A stretch of DNA of 59,000 nt from Liolophura sinensis (lineage: Eukaryota; Mollusca; Polyplacophora; Chitonida; Chitonidae): positions 1 through 59,000 of the forward strand of contig NW_027018201.1 in the NCBI RefSeq assembly GCF_032854445.1, read 5' to 3'. How positions within the stretch are numbered: position 1 is the stretch's first letter; every line of letters begins with the position of its first letter. The notes beneath the pieces were generated by a model. It was not told the origin of the DNA and searched no databases. It saw only the letters and a program-made list of their open reading frames with translations. Shown here piece by piece: positions 39,636 to 53,662 of this stretch. Position numbers and translations under genes: made by a program.

Positions 39636-40891
39636 CGATCAGATAACATTTATTTGTAAAGACATGTATGTCTCTGCGCCATTTACTGTACCTATGTCTT
39701 TCACTTCAGGCAAACCTTAGTCCTCCCATACATAACCCCACCTGACAAGGCTCCTACTCAGGCTATTTTATTTCCTAGTGAAAGGAAGGCTTTAAGCATA
39801 CATGTTTGTACATATAATATTAGTGGTGCGAGTTTTCAGTAATCCACAATTAACATATAACAGACCTATCAAAACCCTCACAGAATCCAAACGAAGTCCA
39901 CCGTAAGCACTCTGGAAAAAACATATTAGGAGCTCAAGTACGTCTATATCGCATTTTTTATTTCATTTCTAACATGATGAGATCACAGAGCTGTTACATT
40001 TATCTGTCAAAACCGTTAGTTTAATAAGGTACATATTTGTCCTGAAAGAAAGAGACAAAGTTATTGATCTCATTAACGTACGTGTACCTGCCGACGAGCA
40101 TGAGTTACCATTGTCAGCAAGACTAGTCCCGATATAGAAGAACCGTAGAGAAACCATCAAAGAATTGGGGTCGAATTTTCTGATCTTATTGCAGTCAGAT
40201 TAATTTCACAGATATCGTATTCTACACATTTGGCCCATTGCCAGTACGCTGCAAATAGGGGTGCGAAACAATGCATGTATTTTTCATTGAGGAATGAAGA
40301 AAATGGTTTTAAAAAAGGACAAACATAAGTTCTCTTAAATTTGCATACCTGTAGTTTCCGTTTTAAAAGGCTAAACAAAGGGCCACTTGACTTAAGAACA
40401 TGCCTATTACAATATTACATGTAATTAACTTAAATACGATATGATGGCGTTTAGTTAAACTAAGGTGAATATACCAGAGTTTGGAAGCGATTTATTCTAA
40501 AAATAATTCTTACAATGTTCATCTGGTAACTGAACATGCTATTATAATGATTACAATGTTCATCTTGTAACTGAGCACGCTATTATACTGATTACAATGT
40601 TCATCTTGTAACTGGGCATACTAGTATAATGATTACAATATTAATTTTGTAACTGAGCATGCTATTATACTGATTACAATGTTCATCTTGTAACTGAACA
40701 TGCTATTATAATGATTAAAATGTTCATGTTGTAACTGAACATGCTATTATACTGATAACAATGTTCATCTTGTAACTGGGCATACTAGTATAATGATTAC
40801 AATGTTCATTTTGTAACTGAATATGCTATTATATTGATTACAATGTTCATCTTGTAACTGAACGTCCTAATATAATGATTACAATGTTCAT

Positions 40892-40943
40892 CTGGTAACT
40901 GAGTGAGTGCTTGGGTTTTAACGTCGTTCTCTCTGGTAACTGA
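40892..40943 (-). mobile_element. SINE-tail fragment in satellite, copy 4
   Basis: Core 40903-40932 between CTGGTAACTGA at 40892-40902 and 40933-40943. It lies 25146 bp from copy 2, matching the A-to-A' distance exactly. Confidence 0.85.
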
Positions 40944-40988
40944 ACATGTTATTATAATGATTACAATGTTCATCTTGTAACTGAGCAC

Positions 40989-42666
40989 ACTAGTATAATG
41001 ATTACATTGTTAAATTTGTAACTGAGCATGCTATTATATTGATTACAATGTTCATCTTGTAATTGAGCATGCTATTATAATGATTACAATGTTTATGTTG
41101 TAACTGAACATGCTATTATACTGATAACAATGTTCATCTTGTAACTAAGCATGATATTATAATAATTACAATGTTCATTTTGTAACTGAACATGCTATTA
41201 TAATGATTACAATGTTCATCTTGTAACTGAACGTCCTAATGTAATGATTACAATGTTCATCTTGTAAGTGAACATGTTATTATAATGATTACAATGTTCA
41301 CCTTGTAAATGAAAATGCCATTACAATAATTACAATATTTATCTTGTAGCAGAACATGCTATTATATCGATTACAATCCTCACGTTTTAACTAAACGTGC
41401 TAAAATAATGATTACAATGTTTATCTTGTAACTGAAGATGCTATTATAATAATTACAAAGGGTGTCTTGTAACTGACCATGCTATTATAGTAATTACAAA
41501 AATCACCTTGTAACTGAACATGCTATTATAATGATTACAATGTTCACCATGTCACTGAAAGTGATATTATAATAGTTTTAATGTTCATTTTGAAACTGAA
41601 CACGGTATTAGGTTATTGCAATGTTCATCCTGTAACCGAATATGCTATTATAATGATTACAATGTTCATCTTGTAACTGAGCATGCTATTACAATGATTA
41701 CAATGTTCATCTTGTAACTGACCATGCTGTTATTATGATTACAATGTTTATCTTGTAACTGAACATGCTAATATAATGATTACAATGTTCAATTTGCAAC
41801 TGAACATGCTTTTTTACTGATTACAATGTTCATCTTGTAACTACATATGCTATAATAATGATTACAATGTTAATCTTGTAATGAAATATGATAATATAAT
41901 GATTGCAATATTCATTTTGTAACTGAGCATGATATTATATTGATTACAATAATGATTTTGTAACCGTTGACGCTATTATAATGATTACAATGTTCACCTT
42001 GTAACTGAGCATGCTAATATAATGATTTAAATGTTCACCTTGTCACTGAAAGTGCTATTATAATAATTTTAATGTTCATTTTGTAACTGAACACGGTATT
42101 AGGTTATTATAATGTTCATCTTGTAACTGAATATGCTGTTATAATGATTGCAATGTTCATCTTGGCACTGAACATTCTATTATAATGATTTCAATGTTCA
42201 TTTTGTAACTGAACACGCTATTAAATTATTACAATGTTCATCCTATAACTGAACATGCTATTATAATGATTACAATGTTCATCTTGTAACTGAGCACGCT
42301 ATTGTAATGATTACAATGTTCACCTTGTAACTGAGCACATTATTATAATGATTACAATGTTCATCTTGTAACTAAATATGCTATTGTAATGATTACAATG
42401 TTCATTTTGCAACTGAGCATGCTTGTATACTGATTACAATGTTCACCTTGCAACTGATGATGTTTTTATAATGATTACAATGTTCACCTTGTAATTGAAC
42501 ATGCAATTATAAGGATTACAATGTTCACTTTGTAACTGAACATGCTATTACAATGATTACAATGTTAATCTTGTAACTAAAAATGCTATTATGTCGATTC
42601 CAATCTTCATCTTGCAACTGCGCATGATATTATAATGATTACAATGATCATCTTGTAACTGAGCAT
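40989..42666. repeat. 1.68-kb HOR in S4, copy 1 (41 monomers)
   Basis: Complete form of the HOR shortened at 15843-17274. A near-identical copy follows directly. Start and end are read from where the monomer order restarts at GCATACTAGTATAATG. Confidence 0.8.
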
Positions 42667-44323
42667 ACTAGTATAATGATTACATTGTTAAATTTGTAAC
42701 TGAGCATGCTATTGTACTGATTACAATGTTCATCTTGTAATTGAGCATGCTATTATAATGATTACAATGTTTATGTTGTAACTGAACATGCTATTATACT
42801 GAAAACAATGTTCATCTTGTAACTAAGCATGATATTATAATAATTACAATGTTCATTTTGTAAACTGAACATGCTATTATAATGATTACAATGTTCATCT
42901 TGTAACTGAACGTCCTAATATAATGATTACAATGTTCATCTTGTAAGTGAACATGTTATTATAATGATTACAATGTTCACCTTGTAAATGAAAATGCCAT
43001 TACAATAATTACAATATTTATCTTGTAGCAGAACATGCTATTATATCGATTACAATCCTCACGTTTTAACTAAACGTGCTAAAATAATGATTACAATGTT
43101 TATCTTGTAACTGAAGATGCTATTATAATAATTACAAAGGGTGTCTTGTAACTGACCATGCTATTATAGTAATTACAAAAATCACCTTGTAACTGAACAT
43201 GCTATTATAATGATTACAATGTTCACCATGTCAATGAAAGTGATATTATAATAGTTTTAATGTTCATTTTGTAACTGAACACGGTATTAGGTTATTGCAA
43301 TGTTCATCCTGTAACCGAATATGCTATTATAATGATTACAATGTTCATCTTGTAACTGAGCATGCTATAACAATGATTACAATGTTCATCTTGTAACTGA
43401 CCATGCTGTTATTATGATTACAATGTTTCTCTTGTAACTGAACATGCTAATATAATGATTACAATGTTCATTTTGCAACTGAACATGCTTTTTTACTGAT
43501 TACAATGTTCATTTTGTAACTACATATGCTATAATAATGATTACAATGTTCATCTTGTAATGAAATATGCTAATATAATGATTGCAATATTCATTTTGTA
43601 ACTGAGCATGATATTATATTGATTACAATAATGATTTTGTAACCGTTGACGCTATTATAATGATTACAATGTTCACCTTGTAACTGAGCATGCTAATATA
43701 ATGATTTAAATGTTCACCTTGTCACTGAACGTGCTATTATAATAATTTTAATGTTCATTTTGTAACTGAACACGGTATTAGGTTATTATAATGTTCATCT
43801 TGTAACTGAATATGCTATTATAATGATTGCAATGTTCATCTTGGCACTAAACATTCTATTATAATGATTTCAATGTTCATTTTGTAACTGAACACGCTAT
43901 TAAATTATTACAATGTTCATCCTGTAACTGAACATGCTATTATAATGATTACAATGTTCATCTTGTAACTGAGCACGCTATTGTAATGATTACAATGTTC
44001 ACCTTGTAACTGAGCACATTATTATAATGATTACAATGTTCATCTTGTAACTAAATATGCTATTGTAATGATTACAATGTCCATTTTGCAACTGAGCATG
44101 CTTGTATACTGATTACAATGTTCACCTTGCAACTGATGATGTTTTTATAATGATTACAATGTTCATCTTGTAATTGAACATGCAATTATAAGGATTACAA
44201 TGTTCACTTTGTAACTGAACATGCTATTACAATGATTACAATGTTAATCTTGTAACTGAAAATGATATTATAATGATAACAATCTTCATCTTGCAACTGC
44301 GCATGATATTATAATGATTACAA
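42667..44323. repeat. 1.68-kb HOR in S4, copy 2
   Basis: Second copy of the preceding HOR, paralogous to 17275-18930 of S2 with very few differences. The 3' edge is approximate. Confidence 0.75.
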
Positions 44324-46403
44324 TGTTCATCTTGTAATTGAACGTGCTAATATAATGAATACAATGTTCATTTTGTAACTGATGATGTTATTATAATGAT
44401 TACAATATTCATCTTGTAACTGAATATGCTAATGTAATGATTACAATGTCCATTTTGCAACTGAGCATGCTTTTATACTGATTACAATGTCCACCTTGTA
44501 ACTGAACATGCTATTATAATGATTTCAATGTTCATCTTGTAACTACATATGCTATAATAATGATTACAATGTTCATCTTGTAATGAAATATGCTAATATA
44601 ATGATTGCAATATTAATTTTGTAACTGAGCATGCTATTATATTGATTACAATGATGATTTTGTAACCGTTGACGCTATTATAATGATTACAATGTTTACT
44701 TTGTAACTGAACATGCTATTACAATGATTACAATGTTCATCATGTAACTGAACATGCTATTATGTCGATTACAATTTTCATCTTGTAACTGAAAATGATA
44801 TTATAATGATTACAATGTTTATCTTGCAACTGAGCATGCTATTATAATGATTATAATGTTCACTTCGTAACTGAACTTGCTATTTTAACTTTTACAATGT
44901 TCACCTTGTAACTGAGCATGCTATTATAATAATTTTAATGATCATTTTGTCACTGAACGTGCTATTTTAATAATTTTAATGTTCATTTTGTAAATGAACA
45001 CGGTATTAGGTTATTATAATGTTCATCTTGTAACTGAATATGCTATTATAATGATTACAATGTTCATCTTGCCACTGAACATTCTATTATAATGATTTCA
45101 ATGTTCATTTTGTAACTGAACACGCTATTAAATTATTACAATGTTAATCTAGTAACTGAACATGCTATTTTAACTATTACAATGTTCATCTTGTAACTGG
45201 GCATGTTTTTATAATGATTACAATGTTCACCTTGTAACTGAACATGCTATTATAATGATTACAATGTTTATCTTGTAACTGAATATTCTATTATGATTAC
45301 AATTTTCATCTTGTAACTGAGCTTTCTATTATAATGATTACAATGTTTACCTTGTAACTGAGCGTGCTAATATAATGATTACAATGTTCACCTTGTAACT
45401 GAGCATGCTAATATAATGATTACAATGTTTATCTTGTAACTGAGCATGCTATTATAAAACACGTGTCTCTTTAACTGGATTTAGTCTATTTCAGCTGAGG
45501 GGAAAAATGAAAGATTTAGTCTGGATAATGTGTGGGGATAAGATGAGCTTTTTAGCGTGTATTTGGTCCAAACTGCATCTTTGTACCGTTGATCGTTGAG
45601 AAGAAATAGAAGGCATTTCTCAATATTGGCACTTAAAAGATGGTGCCAGCTAGGAAATCAGCTCTAACCCCAGTGTTCCATGTGGGATTACAGAGAACAC
45701 TTGGTCCCGCAGCTTTTATGATCGTTTCTCTTTTCAGTCATTATAGCAAGGTTTCTCAACAATCGACAAAAATAAATGAAAATAAATCAGCAGAGAACTA
45801 TCTGCAATCCGTGGTATCCCGTGCCTTGACAGGTGTAAGGCAACCTGATTTTTAAGTAACACCTCGCAGTGATTGCTTTCAACCTTTGAATCTTTCTTTC
45901 ATACTTGCATTACAATGTGACGTCAAACCCAATCATCCAGTCATTCGGTGATTACTGTTACACAACAATTGAATCAAACCTTTCAGGTGTCATTTCAAGA
46001 GATCTAAAACGCTATCTAGTTAGCAACAAAGGCTTCAAAGGCTTAATTTGTGCTCTTGTGTACACAGTGCTTATTAGTACACGGACCCTGTCTGTGGAAT
46101 TTTGTGTATATGTCGTCATACACTCAGTTATACTGTGGACTTTCCCTCTTGTAAATATTGCCTCTGTGCATTTTTCAGCATTGTGTAAGTACTTTAGTAT
46201 TTGTATAGATATTGCTATCATTTCTTGTTAAACTTAAGTATTTTAGCTCTTGTAAAAGTCTTGTTATCTGTTCCTGTTAAATGTAATAAATTGTTAAAAA
46301 AAAAATCTGCTGGTTTTGGTTACTTTTTTGTGCGGCTAAACTGTCGTGTATTTCGAACAAGCCATCTCTTTATAATACAGACAGTTTTGGGTCGTAACAT
46401 TAT

Positions 46404-46617
46404 TTATTTATTTATTTGGTGTACTGGGGGAAACCCACGACTACCCGCAGGTTGCCAGAAGACCTCCTCATGGACGGCAAAAAGAGGAAGCCAGCCTGAG
46501 CTGGACTTGAACTCACAGCGACCGCATCGGTTGGAAGCCCATTGCAGGGCGATGGCGTGCTGACCCCCTCGATAACTGAGGCCCTCCTCAAACAAAAATT
46601 AAATAAGTAAGTAAAAT
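46404..46617 (-). mobile_element. SINE-like element 1 in insert B', partial
   Basis: Paralogue of 21010-21223 with the same edges, B box and TTTATTTATTTATTT end. Confidence 0.7.
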
Positions 46618-46840
46618 GTAAAACGTTGTGAGGCCGATAGAAAATCATGTGTTTCTCTAACTGATTTCACTCCAATTTATTCTTTCATCCAGCGTGTTGA
46701 CAGAGTCAGTGGAATTCGGATGTTTAAATGGTTTCAAGCAACGAAGTATCATTACTTCAAGATATTAATATAACCTGAAGTCAGGCAGCTTCTAAACCTG
46801 GATCACTGTGTTTTCCTGAATCGTTGATTAAATCAATTAA

Positions 46841-46977
46841 CACCATACTGAATCTCTGTTGCACCGTAAACACCATCCTGAATCTCTGCTGCACAGTAAA
46901 TACCATCCTGAAACTCTGCTACACAGTAAGCACCATCCTGAATCTCTGCTGCACAGTAAACACCGTCAGGAATTTTA
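46841..46977. repeat. 30-bp minisatellite in insert B'
   Basis: Four units plus a partial. The third unit has the common ACTCTGC form rather than the ACACTGC of insert B. Confidence 0.92.
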
Positions 46978-47024
46978 CACTGACTGCGATCAGATAGCAT
47001 TTTTCTGTATAGACATGTATGTCG

Positions 47025-47413
47025 CTGTGCAACTGAGTGAGTGAGTGAGTGCTTGGGGTTTAACGTCGTACTCAACAATTTTTCAGTCATATGACGACGA
47101 AGGAATCATTAGGGTGCATGCACGTGTAATGTGCCTCCTTGTTGCAGGACGGATTTTCACCGCTCTTTTATTTAGTGCTGCATCACTGAGACGACTTACC
47201 GAAGACAAGTAAGCCGCCCCGCCCGAGCCATTATACTGAAACGGGTCAGCCAGTCGTTGCACTATCCCCTTCATGCTGAACGCCAAACGAGGAATTTACA
47301 ACTTCCTCTTTTAAAGTCTTAGGTGTGACTCGACCAAGGATTGATCCTGGATCTACCGGTCCCGAAGCGGACGCTCTACCAACTGTGCTATCCGGGCCGG
47401 TCTGTGCAACTGA
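47025..47413 (-). mobile_element. Complete tRNA-derived SINE with TSD, insert B'
   Basis: Element at 47037-47401 (365 bp) between CTGTGCAACTGA at 47025-47036 and 47402-47413. It shares the 3-bp deletion of insert B. Confidence 0.92.
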
Positions 47414-49810
47414 CGATCAGATAACATTTATCTGTAAAGACATGTATGTCTCTGCGCCATTTACTGTACCTATGTCTTTCACTTCAGGCAAACCTTAGTC
47501 CTCCCATACATAACCCCACCTGACAAGGCTCCTACTCAGGCTATTTTATTTCCTAGTGAAAGGAAGGCTTTAAGCATACATGTTTGTACATATAATATTA
47601 GTGGTGCGAGTTTTCAGTAATCCACAATTAACATATAACAGACCTATCAAAACCCTCACAGAATCCAAACGAAGTCCACCGTAAGCACTCTGGAAAAAAC
47701 ATATTAGGAGCTCAAGTACGTCTATATCGCATTTTTTATTTCATTTCTAACATGATGAGATCACAGAGCTGTTACATTTATCTGTCAAAACCGTTAGTTT
47801 AATAAGGTACATATTTGTCCTGAAAGAAAGAGACAAAGTTATTGATCTCATTAACGTACGTGTACCTGCCGACGAGCATCAGTTACCATTACTATTACAA
47901 TGATTACAATGTTCATCTTGTAACTCACCATGCTGTTATTATGATTACAATGTTCATCTTGTAACTGAACATGCTAATATAATGATAACAATGTTCAATT
48001 TGCAACTGAACATGCTTTTATACTGATTACAATGTTCATCTTGTAACTACATATGCTAAAATAATGATAACAATGTTCATCTTGTAATGAAATATGTTAA
48101 TATAATGATTGCAATATTCATTTTGTAACTGAGCATGCTATTATATTGATTACAATGACGATTTTGTAACAGTTGACGCTATTATAATGATTACAATGTT
48201 CACCTTGTAACTGAGCATGCTATTATAATGATTTAAATGTTCACCTTGTCACTGAACGTGCTATTATAATAATTTTAATGTTCATTTTGTAACTGAACAC
48301 GGTATAAGGTTATTATAATGTTCATCTTGTAACTGAGTATGCTTTTATAATAATTGCAATGTTCATCTTGTAACTGAACATTCTATTATAATGATTTCAA
48401 TGTTCATTTTGTAACTGAACACGCTATTAAATTATTACAATGTTCATCCTGTAACTGAACATGCTATTATAATGATTACAATGTTCATCTTGTAACTGAG
48501 CATGCTATTGTAATGATTACAGTGTTCACCTTGTAACTGAGCACATGATTATAATGATTACAATGTTCATCTTGTAACTAAATATGCTATTGTAATGATT
48601 ACAATGTCCATTTTGCAACTGAGCATGCTTGTATTCTAATTACAATGTTCACCTTGCAACTGATGATGTTTTTATAATGATTACAATGTTCATCTTGTAA
48701 CTGAACATACAATTATAAGGATTACAATGTTCACTTTGTAAGTGAACATGCTATTACAATGATTACAATGTTCATCTTGTAACTGAACATGCTATTATGT
48801 CGATTACAATCTTCATCTTGCAACTGAGCATGATATTATAATGATTACAATGTTCATCTTGTAATTGAACGTGCTAATATAATGAATACAATGTTCATTT
48901 TGTAACTGATGATGTTATTATAATGTTACAATATTCATCTTGTAACTGAATATGCTAATGTAATGATTACAATGTCCATTTTGCAACTGAGCATGCTTTT
49001 ATACTGATTAAAATGTCCACCTTGTAACTGAACATGCTATTATAATGATTTAAATGTTCATCTTGTAACTGAACATGCTTTTATAATGATTACAATATTC
49101 ATCTTGCAAGTGAATATGCTAATGTAATGATTACAATGTCCAGTTTGCAACTGACAATGCTTTTATACTGATTACAATGTTCACCTTGTCACTGATGATG
49201 TTTTTATAATGATTACAATGTTCATCTTGTAACTACATATGCTATAATACTGATTACAATGTTCATCTTGTAATGAAATATGCTAATATAGTAACTGCAA
49301 TATTAATTTTGTAACTGAGCATGCTATCATATTGATTACAATGATGATTTTGTAACCGTTGACGCTATTATAATGATTATAATATTAATTTTGTAACTGA
49401 GCATGCTATTATACTGATTACAATGTTCATCTTGTAACTGAACATGCTATTATAATGATTACAATGTTCATGTTGTAACTGAACATGCTATTATACTGAT
49501 AACAATGTTCATCTTGTAACAGGGCATACTAGTATAATGATTACAATGTTCATTTTGTAACTGAGCATGCTATTATACTGATTACAATTTTTATCTTTTA
49601 CTTGAGCATGCTATTATAATAAGTACATTGCTCATCCTGCACTTGAGCAAGCTATTATAATTATTACAATGTTCATCTTGTAATTGAGCATACTAGTATA
49701 ATGATTACAATGTTAATTTTGTAACTGAGCATGCTATTTTACTGATTACAATGTTCATCTTGTAATTGAGCATGCTATTATAATGATTACAATGTTCATG
49801 TTGTAACTGA

Positions 49811-52799
49811 ACATAACATTACAATAATTACAATGTTCATTTTGTAACTGAATATGCTATTATATTGATTACAATGTTCATCTTGTAACTGAACATCCTA
49901 ATATAATGATTACAATGTTCATCTGGTAACTGAGTGAGTGCTTGGGTTTTAACGTCGTTCTCTCTGGTAACTGAACATGTTATTATAATGATTACAATGT
50001 TCATCTTGTAACTGAGCATACTAGTATAGTGATTACATTGTTAATTTTGTAACTGAGCATGCTATTATACTGATTACAATGTTCATCTTGTAATTGAGCA
50101 TGCTATTATAATGAATACAATGTTTATGTTGTTACTGAACATGCTATTATACTGATAACAATGTTCATCTTGTAACTAAGCATGATATTATAATAATTAC
50201 AATGTTCATTTAGTAAGTGAACATGCTATTATAATTAATAAAAATGTTCATCTTGTAACTGAACGTCCTAATATGATGATTACAATGATCATCTTGTAAG
50301 TAAACATGTTATTATAATGATTACAATGTTCACCTTGTAAATAAACATGCCATTACAATAACTAAAATATTTATCTTGTAACTGAACATGCTATTATATC
50401 AATTACAATCCTCACGTTTCAACTAAACGTGCTAATATAATGATTACAATGTTTATCTTGTAACTGAAGATGCTATTATAATAATTACAAAGGGTGTCTT
50501 GTAACTGAACGTGCTATTATAGTAATTACAATAATCACCTTGTAACTGAACATGCTATTATAATGATTACAATGTTCACCATGTCACTAAAAGTGATATT
50601 ATAATAGTTTTAATGTTCATTTTGTAACTGAACACGGTATTAGGTTATTGCAATGTTCATCCTGTAACCGAATATGCTATTATAATGATTACAATGTTCA
50701 TCTTGTAACTGAGCATGCTATTACAATGATTACAGTGTTCATCTTGTAACTGACCATGCTGTTATTATGATTACAATGTTCATCTTGTAACTGAACATGC
50801 TAAAATAATGATTACAATGTTCATTTTGCAACAGAACATGCTTTTATACTGATTACAATGCTCATCTTAGAACTACATATGCTATAATAATGATTACAAT
50901 GTTCATCTTGTAATGAAATATGCTAATATAATGATTGTAATATTCATTTTGTAACTAGGCATGCTATTATATTGATTACAATGATGATTTTGTAACAGTT
51001 GACGCTATTATAATGATTACAATGTTCACCTTGTAACTGAGCATGCTATTATAATGATTTAAATGTTCACCTTGTCACTGAACGTGCTATTATAACAATT
51101 TTAATGTTCATTTTGTAACTGAACACAGTATTAGGTTATTATAATGTTCATCTTGTAACTGAATATGCTATTATAATGATTGCAATGTTTATCTTGGCAC
51201 TGAACATTCTCTTATAATGGTTTCAATGTTCATTTTGTAACTGAACACGCTATTAAATTATTACAATGTTCATCCTGTAACTGAACATGCTATTATAATG
51301 ATTACAATGTTCATATTGTAACTGAGCACGCTATTGTAATAATTACAATGTTCACCTTGTAACTGAGCACATTTTTATAATGATTACAATGTTCATCTTG
51401 TACCTGAATATGCTATTGTAATGATTACAATGTCCATTTTGCAACTGAGCATGCTTGTATTCTAATTACAGTGTTCACCTTGCAACTGATGATGTTTTTA
51501 TAATGATTACAATGTTCATCTTGTAACTGAACATACAATTATAAGGATTTTAATGTTCACTTTGTAACTGAACATGCTATTACAATGATTTCAATGTTCA
51601 TCTTGTAACTGAACATGCTATTATGTCGATTACACTCTTCATCTTGCAACTGAGCATGATATTATAATGATTACAATGTTCATCTTGTAATTGAACGTGC
51701 TAATATAATGAATACAATGTTCATTTTGTAACTGATGATGTTATTATAATGTTACAATATTCATCTTGTAACTGAATATGCTAATGTAATGATTACAATG
51801 TCCATTTTGCAACTGAGCATGCTTTTATACTGATTAAAATGTCCACCTTGTAACTGAACATGCTATTATAATGATTTAAATGTTCATCTAGTAACTGAGC
51901 ATGTTTTTATAATGATTACAATGTTCACCTTGTAACTGAACATACTTTTATAATGATTACAATGTTCATCTTGTAATTGAACGTGCTAATATAATGAATA
52001 CAATGTTTTTTTGTAACTGATGATGTTATTATAATGATTACAATATTCATCTTGTAAGTTAATATGCTAATGTAATGATTACAATGTCCATTTTGCAACT
52101 GACAATGCTTTTATACTGATTACAATGTTCACCTTGTCACTGATGATGTTTTTATAATGATTACAATGTTCATCTTGTAACTACATATGCTATAATACTG
52201 AATACAATGTTCATCTTGTAATGAAATATGCTAATATAGTAACTGCAATATTAATTTTGTAACTGAGCATGCTATTATCTTGATTACAATGATAATTTTG
52301 TAACCGTTAACGCTATTATAATGATTACAATATTAATTTTGTAACTGAGCATGCTTTTATACTGATTGCAATGTTCATCTTGTAACTGAGCATGCTATTA
52401 TAATGATTACAATGTTCATGTTGTAACTGAACATGCCATTATACTGATAATTATGTTCATCTTGTAACTGGGCATACTATTATAATGATTACAATGTTCA
52501 TTTTGTAACTGAGCATGCTATTATACTGATTACAATTTTTATCTTTTAATTGAGCATGCTATTATAACAATTGCATTGCTCATCTCGTATTTGAGCAAGC
52601 TATTATAATTATTACAATGTTCATCTTGTAATTGAGCATACTAGTATAATGATTACAATGTTAATTTTGTAACTGAGCATGCTATTTTACTGATTACAAT
52701 GTTCATCTTGTAATTGAGAATGCTATTATAATAATTACAATGTTCATGTTGTAACTGAACATGCTATTATACTGATAACAATGTTCATCTTGTAACTAA
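49811..52799. repeat. Long HOR in S5, unit 1 (2989 bp, ~73 monomers)
   Basis: Bounded by ACATAACATT at 49811 and 52800. Contains the SINE-tail fragment, the AAAGGGTGTC and CCTCACGTTTCAAC marker monomers, the ACACGGTATTAGG monomer and the CGTTGACGCT-type monomer. It lacks the edge-motif segment found in units 2 and 3. Confidence 0.85.
49923..49974 (-). mobile_element. SINE-tail fragment in satellite, copy 5
   Basis: Core 49934-49963 between CTGGTAACTGA at 49923-49933 and 49964-49974. The preceding monomer has GAACATCCTAATAT as in copy 1. Confidence 0.85.
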
Positions 52800-52911
52800 A
52801 CATAACATTACAATAATTACAATGTTCATTTTGTAACTGAATATGCTATTATATTGATTACAATGTTCATCTTGTAACTGAACATCCTAATATAATGATT
52901 ACAATGTTCAT

Positions 52912-52963
52912 CTGGTAACTGAGTGAGTGCTTGGGTTTTAACGTCGTTCTCTCTGGTAACTGA
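52912..52963 (-). mobile_element. SINE-tail fragment in satellite, copy 6
   Basis: Core 52923-52952 between CTGGTAACTGA at 52912-52922 and 52953-52963. Confidence 0.85.
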
Positions 52964-53460
52964 ACATGTTATTATAATGATTACAATGTTCATCTTGTAA
53001 CTGAGCATACTAGTATAATGATTACATTGTTAATTTTGTAACTGAGCATGCTATTATACTGATTACAATGTTTATCTTGTAATTGAGCATGCTATTATAA
53101 TGATTACCATGTTTATGTTGTTACTGAACATGCTATTATACTGATAACAATGTTCATCTTGTAACTAAGCATAATGTTATAATAATTACAATGTTCATTT
53201 AGTAAGTGAACATGCTATTATAATTAATAAAAATGTTCATCTTGTAACTGAACGTCCTAATATGATGATTACAATGATCATCTTGTAAGTAAACATGTTA
53301 TTATAATGATTACAATGTTCACCTTGTAAATAAACATGCCATTACAATAACTAAAATATTTATCTTGTAACTGAACATGCTATTATATCAATTACAATCC
53401 TCACGTTTCAACTAAACGTGCTAATATAATGATTACAATGTTTATCTTGTAACTGAAGAT

Positions 53461-53662
53461 GCTATTATAATAATTACAATGTTCATCTTGTAACTGAACA
53501 TGCTATTATGATTACAATTTTCATCAAGTAACTGAGCTTTCTATTATAATGATTACAATGTTTACCTTGTAACTGAGCGTGCTCATATAATGATTACAAT
53601 GTTCACCTTGTAACTGAGCATGCTAATATAATGATTACAATGTTTATCTTGTAACTGAAGAT
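53461..53662. repeat. Orphan copy of the insert-adjacent edge motif
   Basis: Five monomers with the special types otherwise seen just before each 2.8-kb insert: a shortened CTATTATGATTAC, GAGCTTTCTATT, TTTACC with GAGCGTGCT, then GAGCATGCTAATAT (compare 12340-12530, 19871-20063, 37480-37676, 45265-45457). Here it lies between two AACTGAAGAT monomers (53451 and 53653) and no insert follows. It recurs near 56000-56200 in HOR unit 3. Confidence 0.75.

Larger units (their letters stand above)
37677..40509. other. Non-satellite insert A' (2.83 kb, complete)
   Basis: Same structure and length as insert A (offset 25146 bp throughout) with all type-A markers, including the undeleted SINE and both AATAAA motifs. 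The few differences from A include CACTTCAG, CATTTCTCAG and GAATGTCTG, plus a CATGAG change near 40100 that merely opens a 63-codon minus-strand frame (39969-40160) closed in the other copies. No gene is recognised. Confidence 0.93.
40510..45457. repeat. Satellite block S4, 41-bp monomer array
   Basis: 4948 bp of satellite between A' and B', paralogous to S2. It holds one SINE-tail fragment (40892-40943) and two copies of the 1.68-kb HOR (40989-42666, and 42667 to about 44323; TTGTTA at 41007 versus 42685, offset 1678 bp, 41 monomers less 3 bp). It keeps both three-monomer groups missing from S2. It ends in the same edge motif before CTATTATAA. Confidence 0.97.
45458..47890. other. Non-satellite insert B' (3'-truncated, 2.43 kb)
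   Basis: Carries every type-B marker and is nearly identical to insert B at an offset of 25394 bp up to CAGTTACCATT. It then breaks straight into satellite at 47891. The final 397 bp of the insert (equivalent to 22497-22893), including the 73-codon minus-strand frame, are gone. Both SINE elements and the minisatellite are kept. No gene is recognised. Confidence 0.93.

Noticed and set aside
39969-40160. A 63-codon minus-strand frame unique to insert A'
   Set aside because: It exists only because one base change removes a stop present in the other copies.
12531-47890. The super-repeat as an assembly artefact
   Set aside because: A/A' and B/B' pairs differ by private substitutions and by whole-monomer indels, which simple mis-assembly of one copy would not create. 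Long-read depth would still be the decisive test.
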